Positions 31,642 to 43,000 of a stretch of DNA of 64,000 bases are shown one piece after another. Each line of letters opens with the position of its first letter. Position 1 is the stretch's first letter. The stretch lies in contig JARGXX010000075.1 in the NCBI GenBank assembly GCA_030374765.1, positions 310,001 to 374,000 of the forward strand, read 5' to 3'. Made by a program: the position numbers and the translations under genes. The DNA is from Agarophyton chilense (lineage: Eukaryota > Rhodophyta > Florideophyceae > Gracilariales > Gracilariaceae). Under the pieces are notes generated by a model. It worked only from the letters and a program-made list of their open reading frames with translations, did no database searches and was not told the origin of the DNA.

Positions 31642-33433
31642 TGTGGTCCCATTGATGTGTTGAGAAGAAGAGTTTTGGTGCTGTTTTCTTGTATTCCGTT
31701 GCTCGTCTCGATACTCGCTATCAAAAGTTGTTTCATCGTATTTTCTGGCCTTGTCGGCTAATGCCTGGATGGAAATTGCAGACATATTGGCTTGGGCATG
31801 AAAGTCTTTGGATTCCCACAACACGAGGGAACGGTGGAAAGTTTCCCATTTCTGTAATTTGCTCTAGCACAGCAAACACTAATGAGTACATCTAATCCAA
31901 TTTTGCGTTGCGAGAATGAGAAAAACGATCTGTGGTCCAAGAACCCGCCTTTGTTGTACTCGTTGTTGTCATCGCGATCTCTGGCTGAACTAACTTCCAC
32001 GCAGTAACACACTGAGAATTTGATGTACACATGGCTTGGCTCTGATGCCAAATTCGACCGCGACGAGCCTTAGATATTTTGCAATCATGAGTATCCGCCA
32101 TTTGTGCTCAGATAAAAAGCCTTTGGTTTCGAAACAGATCGACGCTGATATCCGACCGAACTTCTGTTCATTCATGTCATTGATATGGCTGTGGAATAGC
32201 AGTTGAAACAAGTTTTGGGTACAATGTTTGCTATTTTCGAGCGGGCCCTATCTGTATTTCTGTAATACATGTGGAGCACCCAAGAAATTGCATGGCTGAA
32301 TGTTGCACCGTTCGCCTCTCTGGGCTCGGGAGGTCGCTAGACCCGGCTAGGCAGTCGGGCTTTCTTTCCGTCTCTGACTTCCCGATCTCCGCCACGAGCT
32401 CAGCGACGTAGCGATATGAATTAGATAACTATGTCCGACTCAGAGCACCTCTACTGTTGGACGCTTATTTAATTCTATAATCTAGGTTTTCTGCAATTAG
32501 AATTAGATACTGGCAACGGTAATTCTATTGGTAATAGATACTATTTTAACAAGACACCAGGCACACTTCTACAAATGAAAAAGGCACCAGGCCTCAGGAA
32601 CCGATATAGACTAATCCTGCACGGCGCTGAAGCCCGTCAACCCAGTCCCCCCCCCTTGGCTGTCTTTCTCTATTCACCTGGTGGAAGATCCGAAGGACCA
32701 GATCAAGTATGGTCACAGCGAAGAAGAATGCAGAGTACAAGGTAAACGGGAAGGAAAAAAAGAGAACTTGCGCCCGAGAGTTTAGGCGTCTTCAGGACTG
32801 CTGCATTATATTGGCGCTCTTTTTATCGTGCGTTTAAGCTCCTCACATAGTGTACACTCCAATTTGAAACTTATTATCGCTTTTCCAAGTTAGTACGGAT
32901 CTAAATTGAGTTCCAAAACCCATCTAGTTGAGAACTGAATAAAGCTTCAGCGCCAAATTTGGACCTGGACTTTTCTTCGATAGATATGAAATTTGCCCCG
33001 AAGAAACAAAAATAAGTTTTCGTCCACCAATAGAAAGGATCACATTAGATATATATGCTTCATACAGGTACTTGTACTGTCATCTACATAAGAATTTCTT
33101 ATTCTATCCAACATTGTTAAACTGTCAATCAATGACAGAAAGACAGCAAAACGTAGTTGTTTTCCTGACGTTTAAAGCACACTGTTTCACTACGCCCTTT
33201 ACAAAATTGACGGCCAATTCAGTTCCTTTTTCAACCGTCCTGCACGCTTAATTACCAATACAACCATAATTGACAAAACATAGCTAACTTCTCTCATTAT
33301 AACATCAATAGCAAGATCAATCAAACCGTATCCTCTCCAAAAGCAATCAACTTAATACGACTACTCGCAAAATTTTCAGCTACACTATCAACGAAACTGA
33401 ATCGGTACAGTTCTATACGGCACATCAAAGACT
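31642..33433. other. Intergenic, no supported gene
   Basis: Minus-strand open frames at 31,543-32,211 are short and overlap each other without recognised motifs. 32,300-32,420 is locally GC-rich but does not fold into a tRNA I can recognise. 32,450-33,430 is AT-rich. Confidence 0.5.
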
Positions 33434-33438
33434 TCTAC

Positions 33439-33666
33439 TAAGTATTGAGCGGAGTAGCAACTGTAGCTATGTTTCTTAGAAAACTCGGGTGCGCGCCTTC
33501 GCGTAGTCAGATGATTTGCTGAGTCATCTTGCTGTATTTATTTAGACAAATGTAAATGCTCATGTAAATGCACTAACTACGATTGCAAGTCGTAACGGGC
33601 GTCAGAGCACGTGAGTGCTCGCGTGCGCATTACATGCCATCCTGTCACTAGCTGTCGACATTCATA
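33439..33666 (-). repeat. Copia-Tudor 2 3' LTR
   Basis: 228 bp; pairs with 37959-38185. On the element strand it begins TATGAATG and ends CAATACTTA, so the ends are not the canonical TG...CA. A purine-rich tract on the minus strand (AAGAAAGGAGA, about 33,672-33,682) lies just inside, where the polypurine primer is expected. Confidence 0.9.
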
Positions 33667-33689
33667 TAAATCTCCTTTCTTGTTAGCCG

Positions 33690-34490
33690 AAGTGCTTCTC
33701 AGAGCTCTATGCCTCAGCTATAGCCTCGAAGTCAATAAGCAGCCAACCAGAATAGAGAGTGAGAAGCAGTGCTTTGGTTAGGCAGCTATCCTTCTTGTTC
33801 AGAGGGCCAGCGAGAATTACAAAACCTGGGAACAACAAGATGCACTCAAAACTACCAGTTTCGAATTGAAACCGAATGCTGCTTACATCACCTCTTTTTG
33901 ATTTGTCCCCAGAATTTGTTTTGCGTCGACATAGACGTTATCAAATCTTTAGATTCCACCAGAATTTGTAGCTTGAACTTGACGTTTAGCAGCTCAGTGT
34001 AGGCGGTGCGCACGTTTTTGCTCTCATCGATCTCTTCACCTGTGGCAAATATCTCAGCCGCAGGTACGCTCTTAACAGGTCGCTTGGCCTTGTGAGAGAT
34101 CCACTACGTAACGTGCTAGATATCATTTTTTTCATGAGACCAACAAGAATACCAGTTACAACGCCGAGTTGACCGACGTCGTCAATGCGAGAGGCATCAG
34201 AAAGTAATAGAACACTCAGCTAGTATTCGCGTTTGTCAAAAGAACCAAGGTATACGATCACAGCACCCAGCTTTTTCAGCCTGCGACAGAAGTCAATTGT
34301 TCAACGATGTGCGATACTTTGATATCGGGGACTTTCTGCTGTAGGTGATTACTGTAGAAGGAACACGGTGGGGAGGCAGCTGTTCCAATTTAGCTGAACG
34401 AGCTGTTGATGGATGCAAACGCAGCTTTCTCGATCGCTTTCATGTACTGATCGGACTCTTTGCGGCGCGTGCGGGTGATTGAGTATTCCG
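33690..34490 (-). pseudogene. Copia-Tudor 2 RNase H
   Basis: Weak, multiply interrupted. Recognisable pieces include SDASRIDDVGQLGVVTGILVG, equivalent to the copia RNase H start where the catalytic Asp lies before ASR, and AELLNVKFKLQILVESKDL near the end. It follows RT directly. Confidence 0.55.
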
Positions 34491-34499
34491 TGACACCGT

Positions 34500-35100
34500 T
34501 CATCTTATCTTCAGCGTTGGTTTCGATGGACAAGTCTTCATGCTGAATGGTGTTAATGCCAAAAAGCTAAGCTTCCCTGGACCATTATTGACCACACCGA
34601 ACTTAAAACGATCTTTGAATGCGATTAGAAAGCGTTGCGCGCGATCATCGGCGCCGGCTACTTTGAGGTCGTCCACAATCTTGGCTAAGAGTAGCACAAG
34701 TTTGCCGTCAGCCTTCGGATAAAAAAGTTGCGGGAAATGAGGGCACTGTATAAGGCCGTTGTTCTTCATTACCTCGTCCGATGTGTGCTGCCACATCGCG
34801 TTGGCGTGCACCAGACCATATTCAGCCCCAAGAAGGAGCCAGACGTGCGTTGACATCATCTTTCTCTCTTTTGGCGGGCGAACATAAACATCGCAATGCG
34901 CTTTGCAAGTTTGGAGGAAGAATGCCGTGACGTCGGCCTTTTAAAGTTTCCAGCCTTGCAGGGAGGCGATATTCTCTAAGATGAGCAAACTAGTGGGCGA
35001 ACCGGTTGTACAGTTTTTTCTCAGCATGTCTCTCAGGTCGTCTTCATTCCCATGGGGGGCGATCCTGGCTTTCAGCTTCAAAGAACCGTCGTCATTAGGC
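34500..35100 (-). pseudogene. Copia-Tudor 2 reverse transcriptase
   Basis: Starts with IKPNDDGSLKLKARIAP and LILENIASLQGW, then after a stop KADVTAFFLQT and VYVRPPKE. The 119-residue frame 34,500-34,859 has LLLGAEYGLVHANAMWQ, PQLFYPK and the catalytic palm AKIVDDLKVAG, in which the Asp-Asp pair is kept with Ile-Val before it. FLIAFKDRFKFG follows. Copia RT with a divergent xVDD box. Confidence 0.8.
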
Positions 35101-36148
35101 TTAATTTTATATAAGGTATGGCTGGATATAATGTTGTCGTTAGGTGGAACCTGGAGAAGAAGAAAAGGCTGGGCGGTTTTGAGGAAGCTATCTTCCTCCT
35201 TGGCATATGCAATGTATACCGTGTACTGCTCAAAGCCCTGAGCCTGATGCTGGAGGAATGGCTTGTTGCCAAAATGTCGAGCATTTGCTTGAGCACGGAA
35301 GCTTCTTGACTTCTAATAGATAGTGGCAATGTAGTTCTCACTGAGCTGGCGGGAATGGAACTGGAATAATTCCAAACCTCCTTGGACATGTGCAGCACTT
35401 CCTTGCCGCCGTCGTCATAGTTCAAATTGACGAACCCGTAGTCCGCTGCAGAGTGCACAGTGCCGGGATAATACTGGTCGTCTAACAACCAGAAGATGTC
35501 CACTATGTCACCTATACTGGCAGTGACATCGTCTTCTACTGCATTTGTGCCAAAATCAGTGTCGGCAACCGCAGTGTCTGGAGTTGATTTGGAGTTTTCA
35601 TTGGACTCCTGTGGTATTTTGATGTCATTCATGTCATCCAGGGCATCAATATCGTCTTTCAAAAGCTTTGCGAAGCTCGTGTCACGGATTGCCATGCGCG
35701 CATCCTCAAACGCGGCTGACAATTCATTGCCAGCTTTGCTAGGCACATTGAAAATGCGGCTGTCGGCGTTGACTGATCTCACAGTCTTGCGGAGCGACCA
35801 TCGTCCGCGCTTCTCAAGTTCCTATTTGACAAACATTTCGACGAGGTCACCGGCGGTGAATGGTATGTCGTTGATAGCTTTGGATTTAAGGATGTGCTGT
35901 AGCTTGCGACGAGCGATAAACAGTTTACTGGCTTCTGCCACGTCAGCTGGGAGCACATTGTCATATGGCTTGCTATTGATTGGTTTGGTCAAGCCTTTTG
36001 CCATCTCGAATGCTGAAATGATGTCATTGCCATATAAGTCATTTCTTATTGTTACAGCCATATGAGCAGAGCAGTCAGCGTTAATGTCAGAACCTGCTGC
36101 CAACTTGAGCCTCAAGAAAAAACTGCGAATGATGTTATTCTGTGACAA
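35078..36148 (-). pseudogene. Copia-Tudor 2 integrase C-terminus, linker and Tudor-like domain
   Basis: The first frame (36,148-35,822) carries the end of the integrase region: NNIIRSFFLRLKLAAGS, VTIRNDLYGNDIISAFEMAKGLTKPI. The second (35,782-35,078, 234 residues) starts with RIFNVPSKAGNELSAAFEDARMAI and has an acidic spacer. Residues about 90-140 form a Tudor-like barrel: GDIVDIFWLLDDQYYPGTV, then FVNLNYDDGGKEVLHM and EVWNY, with aromatic residues Trp98, Tyr104, Tyr105, Tyr122 and Trp137. Tudor folds bind methylated Lys/Arg on histones or other proteins. Here the domain lies between integrase and RT, so a role in targeting is inferred. Confidence 0.7.
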
Positions 36149-36149
36149 A

Positions 36150-36565
36150 AATGCGTTTTTAGCATGATGACGGGGCGGCTCGGCATGGAGCGGGATGTGA
36201 AGCTGCTTGCAATGATCTCGGGATGCTCCAAGGAGAAACGCTTTGTCTCTTCTGATGGCTTGTGGGTGCCAGAATTAAGCCACTCAACTTGCCTCGAACC
36301 CGGTAATTGCCTCCTGCATAGACGTGGACTTGACCACGTGGGCAGTGGAGTAGAGAGACACATTTTCCATTAAATGTAGCACGCAAACTTGATCCAGAAA
36401 CAAGTGATCAATGCATACGACGTCTTTGAATGCCGTGTTCAACGAGATGATCGACACCTTCCTCATTGGAGGTGGAACGGCAGTGGACCGACAGGCTGCG
36501 CAACCGTTCACCATGTCTGCCACGTACTGAGCGACAGTACGGTTCCACAGCTTGTTGCGCTGCAA
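36150..36565 (-). pseudogene. Copia-Tudor 2 integrase core
   Basis: The zinc part ends CAACRSTAVPPPM, then VVCIDHLFLD with the first catalytic Asp and VSLYSTAHVVKSTSMQEAITGF. In another frame FWHPQAIRRDKAFLLG carries the second Asp, followed by RHHAKNA in the usual place of the Glu block. Two stops near 36,280 fall at expected Trp/Gln positions. Confidence 0.75.
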
Positions 36566-36586
36566 TAAGAGCTTAAATTCCGAAAA

Positions 36587-37200
36587 TCAAGCGTGGCCGC
36601 AAACATGCGTGGGTACCTTGTCAATGGTAGCCTTCACATCGGCCCACGGCGACCTCTCGAGCGTAACTGCGGACAGACAGTACAGCGTAGATGCAAGGTA
36701 TCGTTTGGATGATGCGAAGCGTTCTGCAGGAATATAAAATAAGAAGCCGTCATCAACGATTGCCAGAGAATCGATCGCGCCGTTAGCATCGAAGCACAGA
36801 GCGTTCATACCAAGATGAAAAATGTTCGCCCTGCGGGTGAAATTTCTCCCGATCACTCCCTTTGATAATCCTTCGAGCACTGAGTGGGTGATGTCGATGT
36901 CATTTTCGAAGTCAGACTTGGCGGGGAGGACAATCGAGCCAAGTATGCTGCGCTTGGGGCTTGCATGAGCACCCACGCCATACTGCCACATGGTGTGGCC
37001 GTTGAGGGATGCAGGAATTGGTTCAAGTGGAATGTCGGGAGCGAATCCTAGTTGGATAGACAGGAGATGCAGCTCGACTTGTCCGATGGCACTGTACGGT
37101 GCGCCGTCATCTAGGAGAGGACCGAGACGGGGGGGCGCGTGATTTGCGGAGACAGCTGCCGTCGAACTGGTCAGTGTGGTACTGTTAAATGAGACAGACT
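36587..37200 (-). pseudogene. Copia-Tudor 2 protease and GAG-pre-integrase
   Basis: The protease begins at about 37,110 with DDGAPYSAIG (Asp-Asp-Gly at the active site), then LASLNGHTMWQYGVGA-type sequence shared with Copia-Tudor 1. The 134-residue frame continues with SVLEGLSKGVIGRNFT and the pre-integrase part LTLERSPWADVKATIDKVPTHVCGHA. The stop lies just before the zinc-binding region. Confidence 0.7.
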
Positions 37201-37216
37201 TCTTCGGGGCATCAGT

Positions 37217-37958
37217 TTACTGTCTATACTTGTTTGGCGGCGACGTGTTCTGCGACGGACCCGGGAAGTCGAGGCAGCGGACATGCGAGGGTAAGGAACC
37301 ATCCGAGTTGTGGTTCCTTTTCCACTGACCAAACTTCCCGTTAATATCACAAGGATAGCACATGGACAGCGGTCTAACCTTGGTGTGACGGTCGGGGCGG
37401 TTTTGGTTGCGCGGTGGGAGGCTGTGCTGCATTGGCAGCGATCGGAAGCGGAAAGCTGAGTTGGCCAAAAGCATGAAGGCTGTCAGCGACTCGGACAACT
37501 TGGCGGATCCAGATTGGGCGTTAAACGTAGACGCCTGTGCATCGAATCTAAGTTCGAAATTGCGTAACGTTTCATTGCCGAAGCGCTTCGCGTTCAAAAG
37601 CGTGATAAAGTTTCCATAAATCTCACTGACAACAGACAGCGAATCTTTCTTATAGATGGTTTTGACGATCTTGTCGGCTTCCCTATCTGAAGCAACATCT
37701 TCGTCACTGATCGTAGAACATAGATCTCAAGCCCCTCCATACAGCTGGCTGGCTCTTCAGCATTATGCCGCGAAGCGGTAAAGCTCTCTTGTTCAAATTC
37801 GAGTCCAAATTTTTGTGAAACGAAGTCCATAATGCCACCGACTTTGAATAGTCTTCCAGGTTGCATTTGCCGTCAGTCCACGGGACGTTTTTCAGGTCCC
37901 AAGGAAAACGTGGACGGCTGGACGTACCGGGGAATGAGGCTGGTGCTGGTCTCATCCC
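37217..37958 (-). pseudogene. Copia-Tudor 2 gag
   Basis: Three frames from just inside the 5' LTR. 37,955-37,704 has DLKNVPWTDGKCNLEDY, typical of copia gag starts. 37,866-37,594 continues the helical part. 37,597-37,217 has RFGNETLRNFELRFDAQASTF and ends in a Cys-containing basic stretch (MCYPCDINGKFG), probably the nucleocapsid. The leader between LTR and gag is only a few tens of bases. Confidence 0.6.
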
Positions 37959-38185
37959 TAAGTATTGAGCGGGGTAGCAAGTGTAGCTGTTTTTTTAGAC
38001 AACTCGAGTGCGCACCTCAGTGTAGTCAGTTGACCTGCTGAGTCGTCTTGCCGTGATTATGTCGACAATTTTAAATGCTCATGTAAATGCCCTAACTACG
38101 AATGCAAGTCGGAACGGGCGTCAGAGCACGTGAGTGCTCGCGTGCGCAATACATGGCATCCTGTCACTAGCTGTCGACATTCATA
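37959..38185 (-). repeat. Copia-Tudor 2 5' LTR
   Basis: 227 bp; aligns with 33439-33666 throughout, including GTCAGAGCACGTGAGTGCTC near the middle. Flanked outside by the TSD TCTAC. Confidence 0.9.
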
Positions 38186-38401
38186 TCTACGATGATAACG
38201 ACTTCCCAATTGCCTCGACCTTTTATGAACGCAGTTCTTTAAAAGCATTACACCAGATAAAAAAACGTGACAGCATCCGAACTCCAACTTATCCGACATA
38301 CGATGTCTCATGATGATTAGAAAAGTTATCAGTAGGTACAAGTCGCAAAAAGCGGTACATATTTAAGAATTTTTCGTTCATGACATTTGAAACATTGAAA
38401 C

Positions 38402-38494
38402 TCTGAGTTAAAGGCACTATCACTTGTCTTTACTTGAGTTCGTCGTCGTCATCGTTCTTATCTACTGTTATCTGTACTGTAATGCTGTTTGACA
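38402..38494 (-). repeat. Copia 3 3' LTR (93 bp)
   Basis: Aligns over its whole length with 48189-48281. The element-strand start TGTCAAACAGCATTACAGT is intact; the other end is partly degraded (TCTGAG in place of TGTAAT on the plus strand). Confidence 0.85.
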
Positions 38495-38563
38495 TCTAAA
38501 AATGTGGTGCAGCAAGTGTGTTTGTGTTGTTGTTTGACAGTCTCCGGTTGCTGCATCACATTT

Positions 38564-39117
38564 TTATGACGGGCGGGTTATGACATTGAGTGTGTCTCGA
38601 AGCTGCTGATAAAGTTCTCGATGGAGTGGCTGAGTGAAGATGTCAGCTCTCTTTTTGGCGGTGGGAATGCGGTGCAGTCGAATATTGTTGTCTTTTACAT
38701 GATCTTGTAAGAAATGGTGACTTATATCAATGCATTTTCGTTGCTTGGTGAGGACTTGGTTCTCTGCTATGAGTAGTGCGGAGCGATTGTCTATACAATA
38801 GGGGTGGGTAATGTCTGAACATTTTGAGCATCTCATAATAGTTTTAAAAGCCATGTTATATGCCGCGCTGCTTTGGTTGCCGCTATATATACCGCTTCTG
38901 TGTTTAGCAGCGCTAATATGATTTGATTTCTGGACTTCCACGAAATTGGGGTGGTTTTAAAGCAGTAGACCGTGCCACAGATCGATTTGTGGTTTTTAGC
39001 GTTGGGAAACTCGGCATCGCTGAAGACTTGAAGTTGAAGCGGGTCGTGTGTACCGGTCTTAGGATATGGGTGAAAAGGCCGTGAGTTTTCATACCCTTTA
39101 GGTAGCGAAGAAGGCAT
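38564..39117 (-). pseudogene. Copia 3 RNase H
   Basis: Two overlapping frames. The first has LQVFSDAEFPNAKNHKSICGTVYCF, the copia RNase H start with the catalytic Asp, and NTEAVYIAATKAARHITWLL with the Glu region. The second ends with CIDISHHFLQDHVKD.NIRLHRIPTAKKRADIFTQPL, the classic copia C-terminus. A frameshift lies near 38,900. Confidence 0.85.
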
Positions 39118-39199
39118 GAAAGTGATTAATTGTGGTGGCTTTGTAGAATTCCATGTGTTGGGATAGTCGGTTCGTTTTGTAGGCTATATCCGGTCATGT

Positions 39200-39660
39200 G
39201 CTGTCTTTTATATATTGGATTTCACCCAGGGTTCTGCTATATTTGAGGGCTTTCTTTGTGGTGAGCGGTTTTGTTTGGGGTTGTTGATCCAGTACTTTGA
39301 TGTTGTTGTACGGGATCAGAGTCGGGTTGCTATCCTGAATGTGCCTTTGATGTAGTACGGAATCGATTGCGTCTGGTTGTGAAATGCTATGCCTTCCGCT
39401 GTTTGAGTGATCGTTCAGTTTAAAAAGCGCGTTAGTGTGTCCAGACTCTTGATTCTCTACTTGAACAGAAGTTGGGCGTATAGGTCGACGATGAGGTGTT
39501 GCTGTGATGAAAGGACTAAAACCTCATCGATCGTTCTGCTGATTAGGATTTAACCGTTCCTCATTCTTAGTGAATATATGCATGGATCATGTTCTGAGTT
39601 TCGGAATCCAAGGAAGGTGAGGTAGTTTTTTGAGCCGTGTTTATATTTGAACGCTGCAGA
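39200..39660 (-). pseudogene. Copia 3 reverse transcriptase, second part
   Basis: Starts at the Gypsy D insertion with KNYLTFLGFRNSEHDPCIYSLR, the copia RT block before the YVDD box. Below 39,550 the frame decays; YVDD itself is not readable with confidence. Its upstream half is at 44,963-45,250. Confidence 0.7.
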
Positions 39661-39665
39661 GGAGG

Positions 39666-40024
39666 TGCAACTTACGTTGCAGTAGGAGTCTACAGCGAGT
39701 GGAGGCGATATTTGGAACGTATACAAAAGAGTGCATAAATGCAAACTTAGTCTCCTAAGTGCTGGTATGTAGGGGTACGAACGTAAGAGGTTGCATGGCC
39801 GATGTCTATTTCTACATGTTTTTAACAGCATTATTCGAACCTACACTCTCCCGCCATTTCAGGAGAGGGCTATCGCCCACTCGGGGCTGGAATCAGCGCA
39901 GACGCTTTGGCTACATCAGGCTTAACCTCTTAAATAGAGGCGTCTGGCAGTCCTCCTCTCAGTAGTGTCGAGACATCGAAGTGCCAGCCGTAAATCAAGT
40001 ATATCGTTAATTGTCTTTGTTCCA
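39666..40024 (+). repeat. Gypsy D 5' LTR
   Basis: 359 bp, TGCAAC...TTCCA, preceded by the TSD GGAGG. Contains CTCTCC...GGAGAG hairpin arms near 39,846-39,868. Confidence 0.95.
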
Positions 40025-40116
40025 TTTGTAAGCATCGCTTCTAACGATCCAGGAATAATGATAACGACTGTTCTCAGGACCGTACGACTGATGGAAATGA
40101 TCGTAGGAATGTTGCT

Positions 40117-40830
40117 GTGTCGATCGAACTCAAGCCGGACAAACCAGCAACATTTTCAGGAGACCGTGTTTATTTGATAGTTCACACTTGGGTGCATAAA
40201 GTTGAACATTATTTCAACCTTGTACAGCTTGGAAGCCGATTGAGTCTTACTGATGAGAACAATATTACGTATGACTCAACTCTGTTGATTAGTACTGCAG
40301 CTATATAGTGGTATACAATGGTGAATAATCCGAACAAACCGAAATCTTGGGCGCAGTTTGTAACTGCAATTCAGAAGAAATTTCTTCCTGAAGACCATGA
40401 AAAAAGGGCCAGAGATAAATTGAGCAATTTTAAGCAGACGTCATCTGTTTCATGCTACTTGTCGGACTTTCACAACATTGTTCTTACCATTCCGGATATT
40501 GGTGTTAGTGAGAAGTGGGATGAGTTTGTAAGCGGCTTAAGGGCGAAATTAAATTTTGAAATAAAAAAGGCGAATTGTTATGACTTTGAAGAAGCGACGA
40601 AAATAGCTATGCGAGAGGAGGCAGCATTCATGGGATCGTCCTATGAAGATCAGGTCGCTCCTGTAAGGGACGACGCACCTTCCGACTCAATGGAGATCGG
40701 AAATGGAGAAGGTCGCTCCCGTTACATATCTAAATAGCGCCTGGAAGACATAAAGAACAACCCATGCTTTACCTTCCATAATCCGGGAGGTCGTCCATAC
40801 AAACACCGCTGTGACAATGGGAACCAGAAA
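40117..40830 (+). pseudogene. Gypsy D gag
   Basis: The first segment (40,117-40,308) has KPDKPATFSGDR and VHTWVHKVEHYF, the start of a Retrotrans_gag capsid. A TAG where Trp is likely (AAI, then W-Y) separates it from 40,318-40,737, which has WAQFVTAIQKKFLPEDHEKRARDKL, FVSGLRAKLNFEI and the acidic end. After another stop, CFTFHNPGGRPYKHRC is a degenerate zinc knuckle: the second Cys is Phe and the His is shifted. Confidence 0.8.
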
Positions 40831-40952
40831 GGAAATATTACAAATGTAAAAGTGGGGCCTAATGTCCTGCAGGAGGATTTAGATAGTGCGGGAAAATAAG
40901 AGGTTCTTTCGGAGGTAAACACCGGTCGAAAGAACCTTATACAAGTCAAAAT

Positions 40953-41321
40953 GTGTCTTTTCAAAGCCAGTTCGGTTATTTTAACTGTTCTGTGGCATGT
41001 GCATCATTGATGGTACTGAATGGGGCATTTGAGGGGATACTCGTATCGATCTTGACAGATGATGGATGTAACACGAACGTTGTGTCCAAGGCATTCGCCT
41101 CGATACACAGAGCTATGCTCAATATGAATCCAATCAGCATGCATAATAACCATTCGAAGGAAGATTCTGTGGAAATAAGAAATTCAATGGTTACAGCATC
41201 GGTCCGGATCGGAGAGCACACATACGCGTCACCATGGTTCGTAGCTGAAAGGAGATACGACTTTTTACTTGGTATGCCTTGGCATATGGAGCATAACCCG
41301 GATACAGATTATCAGGCTTGA
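40953..41321 (+). pseudogene. Gypsy D aspartic protease
   Basis: A 122-residue frame. The active-site region is ILTDDGCNTNVVSKAF (Asp-Asp-Gly-Cys). The C-terminal part is YDFLLGMPWHMEHNPD, matching the gypsy LLGMPWL motif. It continues into the spacer with a stop at 41,319 and frame change. Processes Gag-Pol in an intact element. Confidence 0.75.
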
Positions 41322-41387
41322 ACAATTACTGTAGATAGCTGTATTCTGAAAGCCGAATTAATACCCAGAGATCATGAACTCCAAGTC

Positions 41388-42240
41388 ATGATTATGGGTA
41401 TTAAAGAGTTTCGCAGAACGATTTCTGGCAACAGGGAAAATGCCATGATATACCATGTGACAGTTATAGAAGAATCCGAAAAAACTGACAAGAGACAAAC
41501 TAGAATAGCCAAAACGCAGGTCCTGGACCATCCCGACCCTCAAATGCAGGACTTGTTTCATGAGTTTGAGGACATTTTTCGTGCTGACATTCCATCTGGA
41601 CTACCGCCAAGTCTTGAAGTTGACCATGCGATTGACCTCGACCCTACTTGCCCTCCTCCCCATCGGTCTCTTTACAAACTCTCTCCAACAAAACTACTGG
41701 CCGCCAAGGACTACATGGAGTCTATTCTGTGGAGAGGTAAGATAAGGTATAGCAAATCACCTTAGGGATCACCTCAATTCTTTGTCAAGGAGCCTGGGCG
41801 AGCTCTCCGTGGCGTAGTGTACTATCGTGCATTGAAACGAATAACGAAGAATAATAATGCGCCAATACCCAGGTGCAATGAAATGTTTGACCGGTTGGGA
41901 CGTGCGAGATAGTTCTCCAAGATTTACTTGAAAACAGACTTCCATCAAATACGTATGAAGCCTTACGATGTTGAGAAGACTGCCTTTAAAGCGAAGTATG
42001 GGCAATTTGAAGACCTTGTGATGCCTATGGGCCTTCGCAATGCACCTGCCACATTTCAGACGCTCATGAACAAATTTATGTGTGATTTCATTGATGAATT
42101 CCTTGTTGTATACATTGATGATCTTCTTATATACATTGTGACAAGAGAACAGCATTGGAGAATGTCCTCTTTGTGCTGCGACGAATACGGTAACATGGAA
42201 AATATGTCTCTCCAAAGAGGTGTCAGTTTTTGACTCAGGA
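41388..42240 (+). pseudogene. Gypsy D reverse transcriptase
   Basis: HEFEDIFRADIPSGLPPSLEVDHAIDL and PPPHRSLYKLSPTKL open the RT. After a stop at 41,763 comes SPQFFVKEPG...VVYYRALKRITKNN, then LKTDFHQIRMKPYDVEKTAFKAKYG (first catalytic Asp), MPMGLRNAPATFQTLMNKFM and the catalytic box VVYIDDLLIY with both Asp. A TAG near 41,910 and a loss at about 42,230 are further lesions. Confidence 0.9.
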
Positions 42241-43000
42241 AATAGTATTTCTAGGGCTTCTTGTTAGGAATGAAGAGTTGAGAGTGAACACTGCAAAAAT
42301 GAAATTGTGAGAAATTGGGCAAAGCCGCACGAACTAACAGAATTGCGAAGCTTTCTGGGTCTGGTTCAATTCTTTAGGCGCTTCATTAAGGACTTTTTAG
42401 AGCGTCCTGCTCCTCTCAAATCCCTCATGCAGAAAGACATAAGTATTAATGACTGGAATGAGAATGAACTCAAGGCTTTCAATTATTTGAAGATTACACT
42501 GACCTTGGCACCAATTCTGCAACCATCCCACTGGAAAAAGCCGTTCCGGATGCACATCGACGCCTCTCAAACAGCAATTGGAGCACAATATTACAGCTGG
42601 ATGATACTCATCGAGATCGTGTTATTGCGTATATGTCCAGAAAGCTGAGTGCTGCGGAACAGAACTACCTTGCCAATGAGCAGGAACTACTGGGCTTAGT
42701 CTTCGCTCTACAGCGTTCTAGATGTTATCTGGAAGGTATCAGCTACAATTTTTGAACTGATATTCAGGTTGTGAAGAATATCCTGGCAATGAAGAATGTT
42801 AATAGACGGGAAGCCCGGTGGCTTGAAGTACTGGCCTTATTCAACATCAGAGCTGTGTGCTTACTACCAGGAAGAATTCATGTCCTTGGAGACGCTTTGT
42901 CTCGTATCCCGCATAGGCCAACAGTGAGCAACATTTCGTGTGTGCTTACTACCAGGAAGACTTCATGTCCTTGGAGACGCTTTGTCTCTTATCTCGCATA
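42241..43000 (+). pseudogene. Gypsy D RT thumb and RNase H
   Basis: LTELRSFLGLVQFFRRFIKDF is the connection. KPFRMHIDASQTAIGA is the RNase H start with its catalytic Asp. After a frame change, NYLANEQELLGLVFALQR is expected from 42,660 on. The end VLGDALSRIPHRP holds the last Asp and falls in an 85-bp tandem duplication that shifts the frame. Confidence 0.85.

Larger units (their letters stand above)
33439..38185 (-). mobile_element. Copia-Tudor 2, LTR retrotransposon with 5-bp TSD
   Basis: 4,747 bp bounded by LTRs 33439-33666 and 37959-38185 and by the direct repeat TCTAC (33434-33438, 38186-38190). Inside on the minus strand: gag, protease, integrase, a linker with a Tudor-like domain, RT and RNase H, the Ty1/copia order. 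All genes carry stops or shifts, but synteny is complete. LTR similarity of about 85-90% by eye suggests an old insertion. Confidence 0.92.

Noticed and set aside
32280-32420. GC-rich segment as a tRNA, 5S or snRNA gene
   Set aside because: No cloverleaf, box A/B pair or U6-type core could be found.
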